Shown here one piece after another: positions 1-14,498 of a DNA stretch of 64,000 nt (position 1 is the first letter of the stretch; each line of letters opens with the position of its first letter). The stretch is from Eutrigla gurnardus (Eukaryota > Chordata > Actinopteri > Perciformes > Triglidae): contig OY741267.1 in the NCBI GenBank assembly GCA_963514095.1, forward strand, positions 8,276,048 to 8,340,047, in the 5' to 3' direction. The position numbers and the translations under genes were made by a program. Below the pieces are notes generated by a model. It did not search any database. It saw only the letters and a program-made list of their open reading frames with translations, and was not told where the DNA came from.

Positions 1-2537
1 CTACATGTCAGCCCTGTGATAGACTGGCTACCTGTCTGTCTCTACATGTCGGCCCTGTGATAGACTGGTTACCTGTCTGTTTCTACATGTCAGCCCTGTG
101 ATAGACTTACCTGTCTGTCTCTACATGTCAGCCCTGTGATAGACTGGTTACCTGTCTGTCTCTACATGTCAGCCCTGTGATAGACTTACCTGTCTGTCTC
201 TACATGTCAGCCCTGTGATAGACTGGTTACCTGTCTGTCTCTACATGTCGGCCCTGTGATAGACTGGTTACCTGTCTGTCTCTACATGTCAGCCCTGTGA
301 TAGACTTACCTGTCTGTCTCTACATGTCAGCCCTGTGATAGACTGGTTACCTGTCTGTCTCTACATGTCAGCCCTGTGATAGACTGGTTACCTGTCTGTC
401 TCTACGTGTCAGCCCTGTGATAGACTGGTTACCTGTCTGTCCCTACATGTCGGCCCTGTGATAGACTGGTTACCTGTCTGTCTCTACATGTCAGCCCTGT
501 GATAGACTGGTTACCTGTCTGTCTCTACATGTCGGCCCTGTGATAGACTGGTTACCTGTCTGTCTCTAAATGTCAGCCCTGTGATAGACTGGTTACCTGT
601 CTGTCTCTACATGTCAGCCCTGTGATAGACTGGTTACCTGTCTGTCTCTACCTGTCAGCCCTGTGATAGACTGGTTACCTGTCTGTCTCTAAATGTCAGC
701 CCTGTGATAGACTTACCTGTCTGTCTCTACATGTCAGCCCTGTGATAGACTGGTTACCTGTCTGTCTCAACATGTCAGCCCTGTGATAGACTGGTTACCT
801 GTCTGTCTCTACATGTCGGCCCTGTGATAGACTGGTAACCTCTCTGTCTCTACATGTCAGCCCTGTGATAGACTTACCTGTCTGTCTCTACATGTCAGCC
901 CTGTGATAGAATGGTTACCTGTCTGTCTCTACATGTCAGCCCTGTGATAGACTTACCTGTCTGTCTCTACATGTCAGCCCTATGATAGACTGGTTACCTG
1001 TCTGTCTCTACATGTCGGCCCTGTGATAGACTGGTTACCTGTCTGTCTCTACATGTCAGCCCTGTAATAGACTTACCTGTCTGTCTCTACATTTCAGCCC
1101 TGTGTTAGACTGGTTACCTGTCTGTCTCTACGTGTCAGCCCTGTGATAGACTGGTTACCTGTCTGTCTCTACATGTCGGCCCGGTAATAGACTGGTTACC
1201 TGGCTGTCTCTACATGTCAGCCCTGTGATAGACTGGTTACCTGTCTGTCTCTACATGTCAGCCCTGTGATAGACTTACCTGTCTGTCTCTACATGTCAGC
1301 CCTGTGATAGACTGGTTACCTGTCTGTCTCTACATGTCAGCCCTGTGATAGACTTACCGGTCTGTCTCTACATGTCAGCCCTGTGATAGACTGGTTACCT
1401 GTCTGTCTCTACATGTCGGCCCTGTGATAGACTTGTTACCTGTCTGTCTCTACATGTCAGCCCTGTGATAGACTTACCTGTCTGTCTCTACATGTCAGCC
1501 CTGTGATAGACTGGTTACCTGTCTGTCTCTACATGTCGGCCCTGTGATAGACTGGTTACCTGTCTGTCTCTACATGTCAGCCCTGTGATAGACTTACCTG
1601 TCTGTCTCTACATGTCAGCCCTGTGATAGACTGGTTACCTGTCTGTCTCTACATGTCAGCCCTGTGATAGACTGGTTACCTGTCTGTCTCTACGTGTCAG
1701 CCCTGTGATAGACTGGTTACCTGTCTGTCCCTACATGTCGGCCCTGTGATAGACTGGTTACCTGTCTGTCTCTACATGTCAGCCCTGTGATAGACTGGTT
1801 ACCTGTCTGTCTCTACATGTCGGCCCTGTGATAGACTGGTTACCTGTCTGTCTCTAAATGTCAGCCCTGTGATAGACTGGTTACCTGTCTGTCTCTACAT
1901 GTCAGCCCTGTGATCGACTGGTTACCTGTCTGTCTCTACATGTCAGCCCTGTGATAGACTGGTTACCTGTCACCTCTACCTGTCATCCCTGTGATAGACT
2001 GGTTACCTGTCTGTCTCTACATGTCGGCCCTGTGATAGACTGGTTACCTGTCTGTCTCTACATGTCAGCCCTGTGATAGACTTACCTGTCTGTCTCTACA
2101 TGTCAGCCCTGTGATCGACTGGTTACCTGTCTGTCTCTACATGTCAGCCCTGTGATAGACTGGTTCCCTGTCTGTCTCTACGTGTCAGCCCTGTGATAGA
2201 CTGGTTACCTGTCTGTCTCTACATGTCGGCCCGGTAATAGACTGGTTACCTGGCTGTCTCTACATGTCAGCCCTGTGATAGACTGGTTACCTGTCTGTCT
2301 CTACATGTCAGCCCTGTGATAGACTTACCTGTCTGTCTCTACATGTCAGCCCTGTGATAGACTGGTTACCTGTCTGTCTCTACATGTCAGCCCTGTGATA
2401 GACTTACCGGTCTGTCTCTACATGTCAGCCCTGTGATAGACTGGTTACCTGTCTGTCTCTACATGTCGGCCCTGTGATAGACTTGTTACCTGTCTGTCTC
2501 TACATGTCAGCCCTGTGATAGACTTACCTGTCTGTCT

Positions 2538-3658
2538 CTACATGTCAGCCCTGTGATAGACTGGCTACCTGTCTGTCTCTACATGTCGGCCCTGTGATAG
2601 ACTGGTTACCTGTCTGTTTCTACATGTCAGCCCTGTGATAGACTTACCTGTCTGTCTCTACATGTCAGCCCTGTGATAGACTGGTTACCTGTCTGTCTCT
2701 ACATGTCAGCCCTGTGATAGACTTACCTGTCTGTCTCTACATGTCAGCCCTGTGATAGACTGGTTACCTGTCTGTCTCTACATGTCGGCCCTGTGATAGA
2801 CTGGTTACCTGTCTGTCTCTACATGTCAGCCCTGTGATAGACTTACCTGTCTGTCTCTACATGTCAGCCCTGTGATAGACTGGTTACCTGTCTGTCTCTA
2901 CATGTCAGCCCTGTGATAGACTGGTTACCTGTCTGTCTCTACGTGTCAGCCCTGTGATAGACTGGTTACCTGTCTGTCCCTACATGTCGGCCCTGTGATA
3001 GACTGGTTACCTGTCTGTCTCTACATGTCAGCCCTGTGATAGACTGGTTACCTGTCTGTCTCTACATGTCGGCCCTGTGATAGACTGGTTACCTGTCTGT
3101 CTCTAAATGTCAGCCCTGTGATAGACTGGTTACCTGTCTGTCTCTACATGTCAGCCCTGTGATAGACTGGTTACCTGTCTGTCTCTACCTGTCAGCCCTG
3201 TGATAGACTGGTTACCTGTCTGTCTCTAAATGTCAGCCCTGTGATAGACTTACCTGTCTGTCTCTACATGTCAGCCCTGTGATAGACTGGTTACCTGTCT
3301 GTCTCAACATGTCAGCCCTGTGATAGACTGGTTACCTGTCTGTCTCTACATGTCGGCCCTGTGATAGACTGGTAACCTCTCTGTCTCTACATGTCAGCCC
3401 TGTGATAGACTTACCTGTCTGTCTCTACATGTCAGCCCTGTGATAGAATGGTTACCTGTCTGTCTCTACATGTCAGCCCTGTGATAGACTTACCTGTCTG
3501 TCTCTACATGTCAGCCCTATGATAGACTGGTTACCTGTCTGTCTCTACATGTCGGCCCTGTGATAGACTGGTTACCTGTCTGTCTCTACATGTCAGCCCT
3601 GTAATAGACTTACCTGTCTGTCTCTACATTTCAGCCCTGTGTTAGACTGGTTACCTGT
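2538..3658. repeat. Higher-order satellite block duplicating 1-1121
   Basis: Landmark variants (GGCTACC, GTCTGTTTCTAC, AGAATGG, CCTATGATAG) recur at a constant offset of 2537 bp from the first 1121 bases. The copies part at about 3658, where this one reads GTCTGATCTATAC. It marks the extent of one higher-order duplication. Confidence 0.85.
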
Positions 3659-6600
3659 CTGATCTATACATGTCGGCCCTGTGATAGACTGGTTACCTGT
3701 CTGTCCCTACATGTCAGCCCTGTGATAGACTGGTTACCTGTCTGTCTCTACATGTCAGCCCTGTGATAGACTCGTTACCTGTCTGTCTCTACGTGTCAGC
3801 CCTGTGATAGACTGGTTACCTGTCTGTCCCTACATGTCGGCCCTGTGATAGACTGGTTACCTGTCTGTCTCTACATGTCAGCCCTGTGATAGACTGGTTA
3901 CCTGTCTCTCTCTACATGTCGGCCCCGTGATAGACTGGTTACCTGTCTGTCTCTACATGTCGGCCCTGTGATAGACTGGTTACCTGTCTGTCTCTACATG
4001 TCAGCCCTGTGATAGACTTACCTGTCTGTCCCTACATGTCAGCCCTGTGATAGACTGGTTACCTGTCTGTCTCTACATGTCAGCCCTGTGATAGACTCGT
4101 TACCTGTCTGTCTCTACGTGTCAGCCCTGTGATAGACTGGTTACCTGTCTGTCCCTACATGTCGGCCCTGTGATAGACTGGTTACCTGTCTGTCTCTACA
4201 TGTCAGCCCTGTGATAGACTGGTTACCTGTCTCTCTCTACATGTCGGCCCTGTGATAGACTGGTTACCTGTCTGTCTCTACATGTCGGCCCTGTGATAGA
4301 CTGGTTACCTGTCTGTCTCTACATGTCAGCCCTGTGATAGACTGGTTACCTGTCTGTCTCTACATGTCAGCCCTGTGATAGACTGGTTACCTGTCTGTCT
4401 CTACAAGTCAGCCCTGTGATAGACTGGTTACCTGTCACCTCTACCTGTCAGCCCTGTGATAGACTGGTTACCTGTCTGTCTCTACATGTCTCCCTGTGAT
4501 AGACTGGTTACCTGTCTGTCTCTACATGTCAGCCCTGTGATAGACTGGTTCCCTGTCTGTCTCTACGTGTCAGCCCTGTGATAGACTGGTTACCTGTCTG
4601 TCTCTATATGTCGGCCCGGTAATAGACTGGTTACCTGTCTGTCTCTACATGTCAGCCCTGTGATAGACTGGTTACCTGTCTGTCTCTACATGTCTCCCTG
4701 TGATAGACTGGTTACCTGTCACCTCTACCTGTCAGCCCTGTGATAGACTGGTTACCTGTCTGTCTCTACATGTCGGACCTGTGATAGACTGGTTACCTGT
4801 CTGTCTCTACATGTCAGCCCTGTGATAGACTGGTTACCTGTCTGTCTCTACATGTCAGCCCTGTGATAGACTGGTTACCTGTCTGTCTCTACATGTCAGC
4901 CCTGTGATAGACTGGTTACCTGTCTGTCTCTACATGTCGGCCCTGTGATAGACTGGTTACCTGTCTGTCTCTATATGTCGGCCCTGTGATAGACTGGTTA
5001 CCTGTCTGTCTCTACATGTCAGCCCTGTGATAGACTTACCTGTCTGTCTCTACATGTCAGCCCTGTGATAGACTGGTTACCTGTCTGTCTCTACGTGTCG
5101 GCCCGGTAATAGACTGGTTACCTGTCTGTCTCTACATGTCTCCCTGTGATAGACTGGTTACCTGTCACCTCTACCTGTCAGCCCTGTGATAGACTGGTTA
5201 TCTGTCTGTCTCTACATGTCAGCCCTGTGATAGACTGGTTACCTGTCTGTCTCTACATGTCAGCCCTGTGATAGACTGGTTACCTGTCTGTCTCTACATG
5301 TCGGCCCTGTGATAGACTGGTTACCTGTCTGTCTCTACATGTCAGCCCTGTGATAGACTGGTTACCTGTCTGTCTCTACATGTCAGCCCTGTGATAGACT
5401 TACCTGTCTGTCTCTACATGTCGGCCCCGTGATAGACTGGTTACCTGTCTGTCTCTACATGTCAGCCCTGTGATAGACTTACCTGTCTGTCTCTACATGT
5501 CAGCCCTGTGATAGACTGGTTACCTGTCTGTCTCTACATGTCAGCCCTGTGATAGACTGGTTACCTGTCTGTCTCTACATGTCTGCCCTGTGATAGACTG
5601 GTTACCTGTTTGTCTCTACATGTCGGCCCTGTTATAGACTGGTTACCTGTCTGTTTCTACATGTCAGCCCTGTGATAGAATGGTTACCTATCACCTCTAC
5701 CTGTCAGCCCTTTGATAGACTGGTTACCTGTCTGTCTCTACATGTCAGCCCTGTGATAGACTGGTTACCTGTCTGTCTCTACATGTCTCCCTGTGATAGA
5801 CTGGTTACCTGTCTGTCTCTACATGTCAGCCCTGTGATAGACTTACCTGTCTGTCTCTACATGTCAGCCCTGTGATAGACTGGTTACCTGTCTGTCTCTA
5901 CATGTCTCCCTGTGATAGACTGGTTACCTGTCTGTCTCTACATGTCAGCCCTGTGATAGACTGGTTCCCTGTCTGTCTCTACGTGTCAGCCCTGTGATGG
6001 ACTGGTTACCTGTCTGTCTCTACATGTCGGCCCGGTAATAGACTGGTTACCTGTCTGTCTCTACATGTCAGCCCTGTGATAGACTGGTTACCTGTCATGT
6101 CTACATGTCTCCCTGTGATAGACTGGTTACCTGTCACCTCTACCTGTCAGCCCTGTGATAGACTGGTAACCTGTCTGTCTCTACATGTCGGCCCTGTGAT
6201 AGACTGGTTACCTGTCTGTCTCTACATGTCAGCCCTGTGATAGACTGGTTACCTGTCTGTCTCTACATGTCAGCCCTGTGATAGACTGGTTACCTGTCTG
6301 TCTCTACATGTCGGCCCTGTGATAGACTGGTTACCTGTCTGTCTCTACATGTCGGCCCTGTGATAGACTGGTTACCTGTCTGTCTCTACATGTCAACCCT
6401 GTGATAGACTTACCTGTCTGTCTCTACATGTCGGCCCCGTGATAGACTGGTTACCTGTCTGTCTCTACATGTCAGCCCTGTGATAGACTTATCTGTCTGT
6501 CTCTACATGTCAGCCCTGTGATAGACTGGTTACCTGTCTGTCTCTACGTGTCAGCCCTGTGATAGACTGGTTACCTGTCTGTCCCTACATGTCGGCCCTG

Positions 6601-9600
6601 TGATAGACTGGTTACCTGTCTGTCTCTACATGTCGGCCCTGTGATAGACTGGTTACCTGTTTGTCTCTACATGTCAGCCCTGTAATAGACTGGTTACCTG
6701 TCTCTCTCTACATGTCGGCCCTGTGATAGACTGGTTACCTGTCTCTCTCTACATGTCGGCCCTGTGATAGACTGGTTACCTGTCTTTCTCTACATGTCGG
6801 CCCTGTGATAGACTGGTTACCTGTCTGTCTCTACATGTCTCCCTGTGATAGACTGGTTACCTGTCTCTCTCTACATGTCAGCCCTGTGATAGACTGGTTA
6901 CCTGTCTGTCTCTACATGTCAGCCCTGTGATCGACTGGTTACATGTCTGTCTCTACATGTCAGCCCTGTGATAGACTGGTTACCTGTCTGTCTCTACATT
7001 TCAGCCCTGTGATAGACTGGTTACCTGTCTGTCTCTACATGTCAGCCCTGTGATAGACTGGTTACCTGTTTGTCTCTACATGTCGGCCCTGTTATAGACT
7101 GGTTACCTGTCTGTCTCTACATGTCAGCCCTGTGATAGACTGGTTACCTGTCTGTCTCTACATGTCAGCCCTGTGATAGACTGGTTACCTGTCTGTCTCT
7201 ACATGTCGGCCCTGTGATAGACTGGTTACCTGTCTGTCTCTACATGTCAGCCCTGTGATAGACTGGTTACCTGTCTGTCTCTACGTGTCAGCCCTGTGAT
7301 AGACTGGTTACCTGTCTGTCTCTACGTGTCAGCCCTGTAATAGACTGGTTACCTGTCTCTCTCTACATGTCGGCCCTGTGAAAGACTGGTTACCTGTCTG
7401 TCTATACATGTCGGCCCTGTGATAGACTGGTTTCCTGTCTGTCTCTACATGTCAGCCCTGTGATAGACAGGTTACCTGTCTGTCTCTACATGTCGGCCCT
7501 GTGATAGACTGGTTACCTGTCTGTCTCTACATGTCAGCCCTGTGATAGACTTACCTGTCTGTCTCTACATGTCAGCCCTGTGATAGACTGGTTACCTGTC
7601 TGTCTCTACATGTCGGCCCTGTGATAGACTGGTTACCTGTCACCTCTACCTGTCAGCCCTGTGATAGACTGGTTACCTGTCTGTCTCTACATGTCGGCCC
7701 TGTGATAGACTGGTTACCTGTCTGTCTCTACATGTCGGCCCTGTGATAGACTGGTTACCTGTCACCTCTACCTGTCAGCCCTGTGATAGACTGGTTACCT
7801 GTCTGTCTCTACATGTCGGCCCTGTGATAGACTGGTTACCTGTCTGTCTCTACATGTCGGCCCTGTGATAGACTGGTTACCTGTCTGTCTCTACATGTCG
7901 GCCCTGTGATAGACTGGTTACCTGTCTGTCTCTACATGTCAGCCCTGTGATAGACTGGTTACCTGTCTGTCTCTACATGTCAGCCCTGTGATAGACTGGT
8001 TACCTGTCTGTCTCTACCTGTCAGCCCTGTGATAGACTGGTTACCTGTGTGTCTCTACGTGTCAGCCCTGTGATAGACTGGTTACCTGTCTGTCTCTACA
8101 TGTCAGCCCTGTGATAGACTGGTTACCTGTCTGTCTCTACATGTCAGCCCTGTGATAGACTGGTTACCTGTCTGTCTCTACCTGTCAGCCCTGTGATAGA
8201 CTGGTTACCTGTGTGTCTCTACGTGTCAGCCCTGTGATAGACTGGTTACCTGTCTGTCTCTACATGTCGGCCCTGTGATAGACTTACCTGTCTGTCTCTA
8301 CATGTCTCCCTGTGATAGACTGGTTACCTGTCTCTCTCTACATGTCAGCCCTGTGATAGACTGGTTACCTGTCTGTCTCTACATGTCGGCCCTGTGATAG
8401 ACTGGTTACCTGTTTGTCTCTACATGTCGGCCCTGTGATAGACTGGTTACCTGTCTGTCTCTACCTGTCAGCCCTGTGATAGACTGGTTACCTGTCTGTC
8501 TCTACATGTCAGCCCTGTGATAGACTTGTTACCTGTCTGTCTCTAAATGTCAGCCCTGTGATAGACTGGTTACCTGTCTGTCTCTACATGTCGGCCCTGT
8601 GATAGACTGGTTACCTGTCTGTCTCTACATGTCAGCCCTGTGATAGACTGGTTACCTGTCTGTCTCTACATGTCAGCCCTGTGATAGACTGGTTACCTGT
8701 CTGTCTCTACGTGTCAGCCCTGTGATAGACTGGTTACCTGTCTGTCCCTACATGTCGGCCCTGTGATAGACTGGTTACCTGTCTGTCTCTACATGTCGGC
8801 CCTGTGATTGACTGGTTACCTGTTTGTCTCTACATGTCGGCCCTGTTATAGACTGGTTACCTGTCTGTCTCTACATGTCAGCCCTGTGATAGACTGGTTA
8901 CCTGTCTGTCTCTACATGTCAGCCCTGTGATAGACTGGTTACCTGTCACCTCTACCTGTCAGCCCTGTGATAGACTGGTTACCTGTCTGTCTCTACATGT
9001 CTCCCTGTGATAGACTGGTTACCTGTCTGTCTCTACATGTCAGCCCTGTGATAGACTGGTTCCCTGTCTGTCTCTACGTGTCAGCCCTGTGATAGACTGG
9101 TTACCTGTCTGTCTCTACATGTCGGCCCGGTAATAGACTGGTTACCTGTCTGTCTCTACATGTCAGCCCTGTGATAGACTGGTTACCTGTCATGTCTACA
9201 TGTCTCCCTGTGATAGACTGGTTACCTGTCACCTCTACCTGTCAGCCCTGTGATAGACTGGTAACCTGTCTGTCTCTACATGTCGGCCCTGTGATAGACT
9301 GGTTACCTGTCTGTCTCTACATGTCAGCCCTGTGATAGACTGGTTACCTGTCTGTCTCTACATGTCAGCCCTGTGATAGACTGGTTACCTGTCTGTCTCT
9401 ACATGTCGGCCCTGTGATAGACTGGTTACCTGTCTGTCTCTACATGTCGGCCCTGTGATAGACTGGTTACCTGTCTGTCTCTACATGTCAACCCTGTGAT
9501 AGACTTACCTGTCTGTCTCTACATGTCGGCCCCGTGATAGACTGGTTACCTGTCTGTCTCTACATGTCAGCCCTGTGATAGACTTATCTGTCTGTCTCTA

Positions 9601-11826
9601 CATGTCAGCCCTGTGATAGACTGGTTACCTGTCTGTCTCTACGTGTCAGCCCTGTGATAGACTGGTTACCTGTCTGTCCCTACATTTCGGCCCTGTGATA
9701 GACTGGTTACCTGTCTGTCTCTACATGTCGGCCCTGTGATAGACTGGTTACCTGTTTGTCTCTACATGTCAGCCCTGTAATAGACTGGTTACCTGTCTCT
9801 CTCTACATGTCGGCCCTGTGATAGACTGGTTACCTGTCTCTCTCTACATGTCGGCCCTGTGATAGACTGGTTACCTGTCTCTCTCTACATGTCAGCCCTG
9901 TGATAGACTGGTTACCTGTCTGTCTCTACATGTCAGCCCTGTGATCGACTGGTTACATGTCTGTCTCTACATGTCAGCCCTGTGATAGACTGGTTACCTG
10001 TCTGTCTCTACATTTCAGCCCTGTGATAGACTGGTTACCTGTCTGTCTCTACATGTCAGCCCTGTGATAGACTGGTTACCTGTTTGTCTCTACATGTCGG
10101 CCCTGTTATAGACTGGTTACCTGTCTGTCTCTACATGTCAGCCCTGTGATAGACTGGTTACCTGTCTGTCTCTACATGTCAGCCCTGTGATAGACTGGTT
10201 ACCTGTCTGTCTCTACATGTCGGCCCTGTGATAGACTGGTTACCTGTCTGTCTCTACATGTCAGCCCTGTGATAGACTGGTTACCTGTCTGTCTCTACGT
10301 GTCAGCCCTGTGATAGACTGGTTACCTGTCTGTCTCTACGTGTCAGCCCTGTAATAGACTGGTTACCTGTCTCTCTCTACATGTCGGCCCTGTGATAGAC
10401 TGGTTACCTGTCTGTCTATACATGTCGGCCCTGTGATAGACTGGTTTCCTGTCTGTCTCTACATGTCAGCCCTGTGATAGACAGGTTACCTGTCTGTCTC
10501 TACATGTCGGCCCTGTGATAGACTGGTTACCTGTCTGTCTCTACATGTCAGCCCTGTGATAGACTTACCTGTCTGTCTCTACATGTCAGCCCTGTGATAG
10601 ACTGGTTACCTGTCTGTCTCTACATGTCGGCCCTGTGATAGACTGGTTACCTGTCTGTCTCTACATGTCAGCCCTGTGATAGACTGGTTACCTGTCTGTC
10701 TCTACATGTCGGCCCTGTGATAGACTGGTTACCTGTCTGTCTCTACATGTCAGCCCTGTGATAGACTTACCGGTCTGTCTCTACATGTCAGCCCTGTGAT
10801 AGACTGGTTACCTGTCTGTCTCTACATGTCGGCCCTGTGATAGACTTGTTACCTGTCTGTCTCTACATGTCAGCCCTGTGATAGACTTACCTGTCTGTCT
10901 CTACATGTCAGCCCTGTGATAGACTGGCTACCTGTCTGTCTCTACATGTCGGCCCTGTGATAGACTGGTTACCTGTCTGTCTCTACATGTCAGCCCTGTG
11001 ATAGACTTACCTGTCTGTCTCTACATGTCAGCCCTGTGATAGACTGGTTACCTGTCTGTCTCTACATGTCAGCCCTGTGATAGACTTACCTGTCTGTCTC
11101 TACATGTCAGCCCTGTGATAGACTGGTTACCTGTCTGTCTCTACATGTCGGCCCTGTGATAGACTGGTTACCTGTCTGTCTCTACATGTCAGCCCTGTGA
11201 TAGACTTACCTGTCTGTCTCTACATGTCAGCCCTGTGATAGACTGGTTACCTGTCTGTCTCTACATGTCAGCCCTGTGATAGACTGGTTACCTGTCTGTC
11301 TCTACATGTCGGCCCTGTGATAGACTGGTAACCTCTCTGTCTCTACATGTCAGCCCTGTGATAGACTTACCTGTCTGTCTCTACATGTCAGCCCTGTGAT
11401 AGAATGGTTACCTGTCTGTCTCTACATGTCAGCCCTGTGATAGACTTACCTGTCTGTCTCTACATGTCAGCCCTATGATAGACTGGTTACCTGTCTGTCT
11501 CTACATGTCGGCCCTGTGATAGACTGGTTACCTGTCTGTCTCTACATGTCAGCCCTGTAATAGACTTACCTGTCTGTCTCTACATTTCAGCCCTGTGTTA
11601 GACTGGTTACCTGTCTGTCTCTACATGTCGGCCCTGTGATAGACTGGTTACCTGTCTGTCCCTACATGTCAGCCCTGTGATAGACTGGTTACCTGTCTGT
11701 CTCTACATGTCAGCCCTGTGATAGACTCGTTACCTGTCTGTCTCTACGTGTCAGCCCTGTGATAGACTGGTTACCTGTCTGTCCCTACATGTCGGCCCTG
11801 TGATAGACTGGTTACCTGTCTGTCTC

Positions 11827-14498
11827 TACATGTCGGCCCTGTGATAGACTTGTTACCTGTCTGTCTCTACATGTCAGCCCTGTGATAGACTTACCTGTCT
11901 GTCTCTACATGTCAGCCCTGTGATAGACTGGCTACCTGTCTGTCTCTACATGTCAGCCCTGTGATAGACTGGTTACCTGTCTCTCTCTACATGTCGGCCC
12001 CGTGATAGACTGGTTACCTGTCTGTCTCTACATGTCGGCCCTGTGATAGACTGGTTACCTGTCTGTCTCTACATGTCAGCCCTGTGATAGACTTACCTGT
12101 CTGTCCCTACATGTCAGCCCTGTGATAGACTGGTTACCTGTCTGTCTCTACATGTCAGCCCTGTGATAGACTCGTTACCTGTCTGTCTCTACGTGTCAGC
12201 CCTGTGATAGACTGGTTACCTGTCTGTCCCTACATGTCAGCCCTGTGATAGACTGGTTACCTGTCACCTCTACCTGTCAGCCCTGTGATAGACTGGTTAC
12301 CTGTCTGTCTCTACATGTCTCCCTGTGATAGACTGGTTACCTGTCTGTCTCTACATGTCAGCCCTGTGATAGACTGGTTCCCTGTCTGTCTCTACGTGTC
12401 AGCCCTGTGATAGACTGGTTACCTGTCTGTCTCTACATGTCGGCCCGGTAATAGACTGGTTACCTGTCTGTCTCTACATGTCAGCCCTGTGATAGACTGG
12501 TTACCTGTCATGTCTACATGTCTCCCTGTGATAGACTGGTTACCTGTCACCTCTACCTGTCAGCCCTGTGATAGACTGGTAACCTGTCTGTCTCTACATG
12601 TCGGCCCTGTGATAGACTGGTTACCTGTCTGTCTCTACATGTCAGCCCTGTGATAGACTGGTTACCTGTCTGTCTCTACATGTCAGCCCTGTGATAGACT
12701 GGTTACCTGTCTGTCTCTACATGTCGGCCCTGTGATAGACTGGTTACCTGTCTGTCTCTACATGTCGGCCCTGTGATAGACTGGTTACCTGTCTGTCTCT
12801 ACATGTCAACCCTGTGATAGACTTACCTGTCTGTCTCTACATGTCGGCCCCGTGATAGACTGGTTACCTGTCTGTCTCTACATGTCAGCCCTGTGATAGA
12901 CTTATCTGTCTGTCTCTACATGTCAGCCCTGTGATAGACTGGTTACCTGTCTGTCTCTACGTGTCAGCCCTGTGATAGACTGGTTACCTGTCTGTCCCTA
13001 CATTTCGGCCCTGTGATAGACTGGTTACCTGTCTGTCTCTACATGTCGGCCCTGTGATAGACTGGTTACCTGTTTGTCTCTACATGTCAGCCCTGTAATA
13101 GACTGGTTACCTGTCTCTCTCTACATGTCGGCCCTGTGATAGACTGGTTACCTGTCTCTCTCTACATGTCGGCCCTGTGATAGACTTGTTACCTGTCTGT
13201 CTCTACATGTCAGCCCTGTGATAGACTTACCTGTCTGTCTCTACATGTCAGCCCTGTGATAGACTGGCTACCTGTCTGTCTCTACATGTCAGCCCTGTGA
13301 TAGACTGGTTACCTGTCTCTCTCTACATGTCGGCCCCGTGATAGACTGGTTACCTGTCTGTCTCTACATGTCGGCCCTGTGATAGACTGGTTACCTGTCT
13401 GTCTCTACATGTCAGCCCTGTGATAGACTTACCTGTCTGTCCCTACATGTCAGCCCTGTGATAGACTGGTTACCTGTCTGTCTCTACATGTCAGCCCTGT
13501 GATAGACTCGTTACCTGTCTGTCTCTACGTGTCAGCCCTGTGATAGACTGGTTACCTGTCTGTCCCTACATGTCAGCCCTGTGATAGACTGGTTACCTGT
13601 CACCTCTACCTGTCAGCCCTGTGATAGACTGGTTACCTGTCTGTCTCTACATGTCTCCCTGTGATAGACTGGTTACCTGTCTGTCTCTACATGTCAGCCC
13701 TGTGATAGACTGGTTCCCTGTCTGTCTCTACGTGTCAGCCCTGTGATAGACTGGTTACCTGTCTGTCTCTACATGTCGGCCCGGTAATAGACTGGTTACC
13801 TGTCTGTCTCTACATGTCAGCCCTGTGATAGACTGGTTACCTGTCATGTCTACATGTCTCCCTGTGATAGACTGGTTACCTGTCACCTCTACCTGTCAGC
13901 CCTGTGATAGACTGGTAACCTGTCTGTCTCTACATGTCGGCCCTGTGATAGACTGGTTACCTGTCTGTCTCTACATGTCAGCCCTGTGATAGACTGGTTA
14001 CCTGTCTGTCTCTACATGTCAGCCCTGTGATAGACTGGTTACCTGTCTGTCTCTACATGTCGGCCCTGTGATAGACTGGTTACCTGTCTGTCTCTACATG
14101 TCGGCCCTGTGATAGACTGGTTACCTGTCTGTCTCTACATGTCAACCCTGTGATAGACTTACCTGTCTGTCTCTACATGTCGGCCCCGTGATAGACTGGT
14201 TACCTGTCTGTCTCTACATGTCAGCCCTGTGATAGACTTATCTGTCTGTCTCTACATGTCAGCCCTGTGATAGACTGGTTACCTGTCTGTCTCTACGTGT
14301 CAGCCCTGTGATAGACTGGTTACCTGTCTGTCCCTACATTTCGGCCCTGTGATAGACTGGTTACCTGTCTGTCTCTACATGTCGGCCCTGTGATAGACTG
14401 GTTACCTGTTTGTCTCTACATGTCAGCCCTGTAATAGACTGGTTACCTGTCTCTCTCTACATGTCGGCCCTGTGATAGACTGGTTACCTGTCTCTCTC
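11827..14498. repeat. Two tandem copies of a 1336-bp higher-order satellite unit
   Basis: Bases 11827-13162 are followed directly by 13163-14498. Three independent variant landmarks (ACTTGTTACC, GACTTACCTGTCTGTCCC and CATGTCAACCC) all recur at exactly 1336 bp. The regular offset with no indel points to a recent unequal exchange. Confidence 0.85.
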